From Rhizobium etli 8C-3 (GTDB lineage Bacteria; Pseudomonadota; Alphaproteobacteria; Rhizobiales; Rhizobiaceae), in the NCBI RefSeq assembly GCF_001908375.1, contig NZ_CP017243.1:186001-250000 (forward strand): DNA of 64,000 bases. Reading direction: 5' to 3'. Made by a program: the position numbers and the translations under genes. Under the pieces are notes generated by a model. That model saw only the letters and a list, made by a program, of their open reading frames with translations, searched no databases and had not been told where the DNA came from. Below are positions 61,580 through 64,000 of this stretch, one piece after another; within the stretch, counting starts at the first letter, position 1, and the number at the start of each line of letters is the position of its first letter.

Positions 61580-62590
61580 ATGAACTTCATGAAACGCAAT
61601 GTAGAAAAAGAGGTGACGGATCAACTCGCTTATAGGCGAAAGATGTTGCAAGATTGGAGAGGAGAGCGCCTCACTGGACACCAGATAAACCTAGCATCAA
61701 TAGACCTCAACCTCCTGGTGGCGCTCGAGGCTCTGCTCGAATACCGGAACGTGACGCACGCGGGCCAGCACATCGGGCGGAGTCAACCGGCGATGAGCCG
61801 GGCACTGGGAAGGCTGCGCGGCTTGTTCAATGATGATCTCCTGGTGCGGTCTTCAACGGGTTTGATCCCAACGCCGCAAGGCGAACATTTGGCTCAAAGG
61901 CTGCCGTCGGCACTGCGTACGATCCGAGAGATGGTGACAAGCCGCAGCGTAATCTCAAAAGAATGGGGGAGGGGGGCAACGCTGGCGATCCCCGATCATC
62001 AAGCTTTGGCTGTACTACCGCGCCTCCTGCCGTGGTTACGCGAGCGTGCCCCTCATCTCGACACACTCGCCTGTTTGCCGTTTGATCGTGCCGTGCGGGG
62101 GCTTGAGCAAGGTGATATTGATTTGGCCGTTGGGCATATCGACGTGCAACTGCCTGGCTATTTTCGGCGCAGTCTTTATACAGACCGCTTCGCGTGTTTG
62201 TTGCGCCACGGCCATCCAGCGCTGGCGCAGGAATGGACGATCGACAACTTCGCGACCTTGCGTCACGCTGCCATCAGTACGGACTCCCCCGACCACTTCG
62301 GCCCGATCTACGACCACTTGCCCAACCTGCGAGCGGATCGTAGTCCCATACTTTTTTCCAGCGTTCTCACGGCAGCGGTGGTAGCTTCGGCAACGGATTT
62401 GGTATTGCTCGTCCCGCGCCGCGTTGCGACCCAAGTTTCCGCGATGCTGCCGCTTAGGGTTGTTGATCCACCCCTCGAGCCGGCACCGTACAAGGTCATG
62501 CTCATCTGGCACGAGCGGTGCCATCACGACCCGCAGCATAAATGGCTGCGCAAGGAGGTCGCCGCCGCGTTGGAGACGGGAGCGGACTGA
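61580..62590 (+). CDS. LysR-family regulator, NodD/SyrM group
   Basis: 336 residues. HTH near residue 40-95: INLASIDLNLLVALEALLEYRNVTHAGQHIGRSQPAMSRALGRLRGLFNDDLLVRSSTGLIPTPQGEHLAQRLPSALRTIREMV. 'DLNLLVALEALL..RNVT.A' and 'SQPAMSRALGRLR..F.DDLLVR' place it with NodD/NahR/SyrM regulators. Effector domain: LDTLACLPFDRAVRGLEQGDIDLAVGHIDVQLPGYFRRSLYTDRFACLLR. The frame is intact among broken symbiosis genes. It may be SyrM-like; about 20 extra N-terminal residues precede the HTH. Located 1.1 kb downstream of the nod box. Confidence 0.82.
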   Translation: MNFMKRNVEKEVTDQLAYRRKMLQDWRGERLTGHQINLASIDLNLLVALEALLEYRNVTHAGQHIGRSQPAMSRALGRLRGLFNDDLLVRSSTGLIPTPQGEHLAQRLPSALRTIREMVTSRSVISKEWGRGATLAIPDHQALAVLPRLLPWLRERAPHLDTLACLPFDRAVRGLEQGDIDLAVGHIDVQLPGYFRRSLYTDRFACLLRHGHPALAQEWTIDNFATLRHAAISTDSPDHFGPIYDHLPNLRADRSPILFSSVLTAAVVASATDLVLLVPRRVATQVSAMLPLRVVDPPLEPAPYKVMLIWHERCHHDPQHKWLRKEVAAALETGAD

Positions 62591-63377
62591 CACAAGAAGC
62601 GGGTGATCGGGATGCTCCTGAAGCATCAAAGAGAGCAACCGGGCATTTTGCGCGGGGAGGTGACCAAGGCCTCAGCGCTGCTGCGACCGAGAGTGCCCGG
62701 CATGTTGGACGAATATCGAGACTTGGCTGCCTATGTGCTCGCGGGGCCTGCTTGTGTCCGGGCTTCTGCTGAGCTGCGGCACGGCCCGGCAGTGGCGCGG
62801 ATATCTTCGCGTCGACTCTCGGATCGACCATGTTGGTGGTGATCGTCAAGTGATCAACATTCATGTCAGCAAGCTCGCCGACACGGTCCGGCAGTGCCAG
62901 ACCGTTGGTTGAAAGACACAGCTTGATATCGGGGATCTCTGTGGCTCCGCGTTCAAATGTCGCCTTTGTCTTCTTTCGGTCATAACAGGCATCGCTTGGT
63001 CCGGTGATAAAGAGCACGGAAAGCTGAGGGACTTCATTGGCGACCGCAACGACCTTTCGCAGGGCCTGGTCAGGCGTCAGCTTTTCCGAGACGACCCCAG
63101 GCCGGCTTTCGTTGGCGCAGTATTTACGATCGCAGTAGTTGCACTGGATATTGCAGGCTGGTGCGGCTACGACGTGCATGCGCGCGAAATAGTAAACTTC
63201 TTCTGAATAGCAGGAAAGGTCCTTGATTTTCTCCCACACAGCCGGCTCGGCGTGGTGCGGCTTTGCGGACGAACCGCACAATGACGCGGCGCAAGCAGTG
63301 GACTTCGCTGTGGCCAGCAGTTGGTTCATGGTTGTCGTGCTGGTCAGGCTCTTGAGCGAAATCATTGGTGGGGACAT
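62502..63377 (-). pseudogene. nifB: nifB, truncated by recombination
   Basis: Residues 1-191 are NifB: CYSEEVYYFARMHVVAAPACNIQCNYCDRKYCANESRPGVVSEKLTPDQALRKV, then DIKLCLSTNGLALPD and VDHLTITTNMVDPRVDAKI. The radical-SAM cluster cysteines (C75, C79, C82) are present, but the usual HHHYARMH and NRKYDCANE are altered (one residue lost) and GIAGPGDPLA is replaced by FITGPSDACYD. Homology stops at about 62805; the last 100 codons are unrelated. Full NifB is about 490 residues and starts FeMo-cofactor synthesis. Not functional, though its NifA/sigma-54 promoter is intact. Confidence 0.9.
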
Positions 63378-63414
63378 TGAAGGCTCCGTTGCTGCTTAAC
63401 ATCGCGGTTCAAAA

Positions 63415-63430
63415 AGCAAGGGCCATGCCA
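63415..63430 (-). promoter_or_regulatory. Sigma-54 (-24/-12) promoter of nifB
   Basis: Read on the minus strand: TGGCATGGCCCTTGCT, matching TGGCAC-N5-TTGCA/T with GG and GC at the required spacing, about 38 bp before the nifB ATG. Confidence 0.85.
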
Positions 63431-63504
63431 ATGCAAATAGTTAGGTTTTTCAGCGGGTTAGCGTTTTTTGTCCGGTTCCCTCCATTTGCTACCCGACATA
63501 GGGT

Positions 63505-63520
63505 TGTCAGGCATTTGACA
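63505..63520 (-). promoter_or_regulatory. NifA upstream activator sequence
   Basis: TGTCAAATGCCTGACA is a perfect TGT-N10-ACA element about 80 bp upstream of the -24/-12 promoter, the standard NifA-site geometry. Confidence 0.85.
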
Positions 63521-63599
63521 ATAGACAGACACCGGTAAAATGGCGGCTCGCCTCGAGTGCATGAGTTGAGGAGGGCAGGTCGGGCCGTTCGACCACACC

Positions 63600-64000
63600 A
63601 GGCTTAGAACTTTCTTTCACCCCGATTTGATGCCCGCGGATGGCATAACCAACCTAAGGTGGGGTGAGGCCGGAGGCGAGCCGCCTGGCCTGAACCCACC
63701 CAGATTTCTCCATCGCGTCGATCAGCCGTTCCCGCTCGGTCAGACGCGCACCGATTGCGAGCCAGGCAGGATCGTTCGGATCACAGGCTTTGGAGGAGGC
63801 TTCGCCGAGGCAGGCGCCGGCGCGCCCGGCGGCCGCAAACGGGGATCCAGTCGACATTGGGCTCTTTCTGGCGAACTCGTCAATCGCATTGTTGCCGAAT
63901 GGACCGTTAGCTCCCTTCCACACAAGCGCAGAGGGGCACTGGCTGTTCTTGCAGGCAAAATCCAACGGAGCAATGGTCCTTGATTGCGCGAGAGTTGCTG
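63600..64000 (-). pseudogene. nifA: nifA 3' end with broken DNA-binding domain
   Basis: The minus frame entering at the right edge reads ATLAQSRTIAPLDFACKNSQCPSALVWKG (end of the AAA+ domain and the inter-domain linker with C-x4-C), then DPAWLAIGARLTERERLIDAMEKSGWVQA, the start of the Fis-type HTH. The next residues should be KAARLLGLTPRQVGYALRRH; instead bases are lost and a TAG at about 63654 replaces the Q codon, after which VGYAIRGH is still readable. So the recognition helix is destroyed. NifA activates sigma-54 nif promoters; this copy should not bind DNA. Its 5' part is outside the window. Confidence 0.88.

Overview
The window reads as accessory DNA from a rhizobial (Rhizobium/Sinorhizobium-type) symbiotic plasmid. 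Evidence: a Ti-plasmid-class conjugation module (traA divergent from traC-traD-traG around an oriT), small plasmid-borne families typical of the group (DUF1173, DUF736, DUF2493, WGR, phasin), a NopM-type leucine-rich-repeat protein, a nod box, and decayed nifA, nifB and NolO/NodU-type genes at the right edge. Relics of IS3, IS21, IS630, IS1595 and a large serine recombinase fill the gaps.

Layout. 0-6.9 kb: conjugation-associated small genes, one toxin-antitoxin pair, one orphan antitoxin and a decayed DUF2493 gene. Three of the small genes each have a long inverted repeat ending 55-75 bp before the start codon. 6.9-14.1 kb: traG, traD, traC (minus), oriT, and traA (plus), whose product has a C-terminal part with two BID-like segments. 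14.2-20.6 kb: an unassigned cluster of a small protein, a SAM methyltransferase, an AraC regulator, an MFS exporter and a 468-aa unknown protein; then about 160 nt of consecutive stem-loops and an XRE regulator. 20.7-25.5 kb: CapA-like protein, solute-binding protein and two permeases of an amino-acid/opine-type ABC importer (no ATPase gene in the window), with a divergent LysR regulator. 25.5-34 kb: relic-rich DNA with a DUF3606 gene, a phasin, small ORFs and a NopM-like protein that ends after its LRRs.

34-60 kb is a type VI secretion locus in two arms. The minus arm runs tssA-tssB-tssC-hcp-tssE-tssF-tssG-(clpV relic)-vgrG; the plus arm runs tssK-tagH-tssL-tssM followed by an unknown 538-aa protein. 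Between the arms lies a 906-aa protein with 11 tandem 62-residue repeats, a nuclear-localisation-like basic stretch and variation concentrated in one segment of each repeat. It is the best candidate for an undescribed effector. The apparatus seems damaged: clpV is reduced to a short relic and tagH carries two compensating frameshifts.

60-64 kb holds a SIR2-like relic, a nod box facing right, a truncated carbamoyltransferase, an intact NodD/SyrM-type LysR regulator, a nifB truncated by recombination but with a well-preserved NifA site and -24/-12 promoter, and the 3' end of a nifA whose DNA-binding helix is wrecked.

All family assignments come from reading translated sequence and recalled family features; no database search was run.
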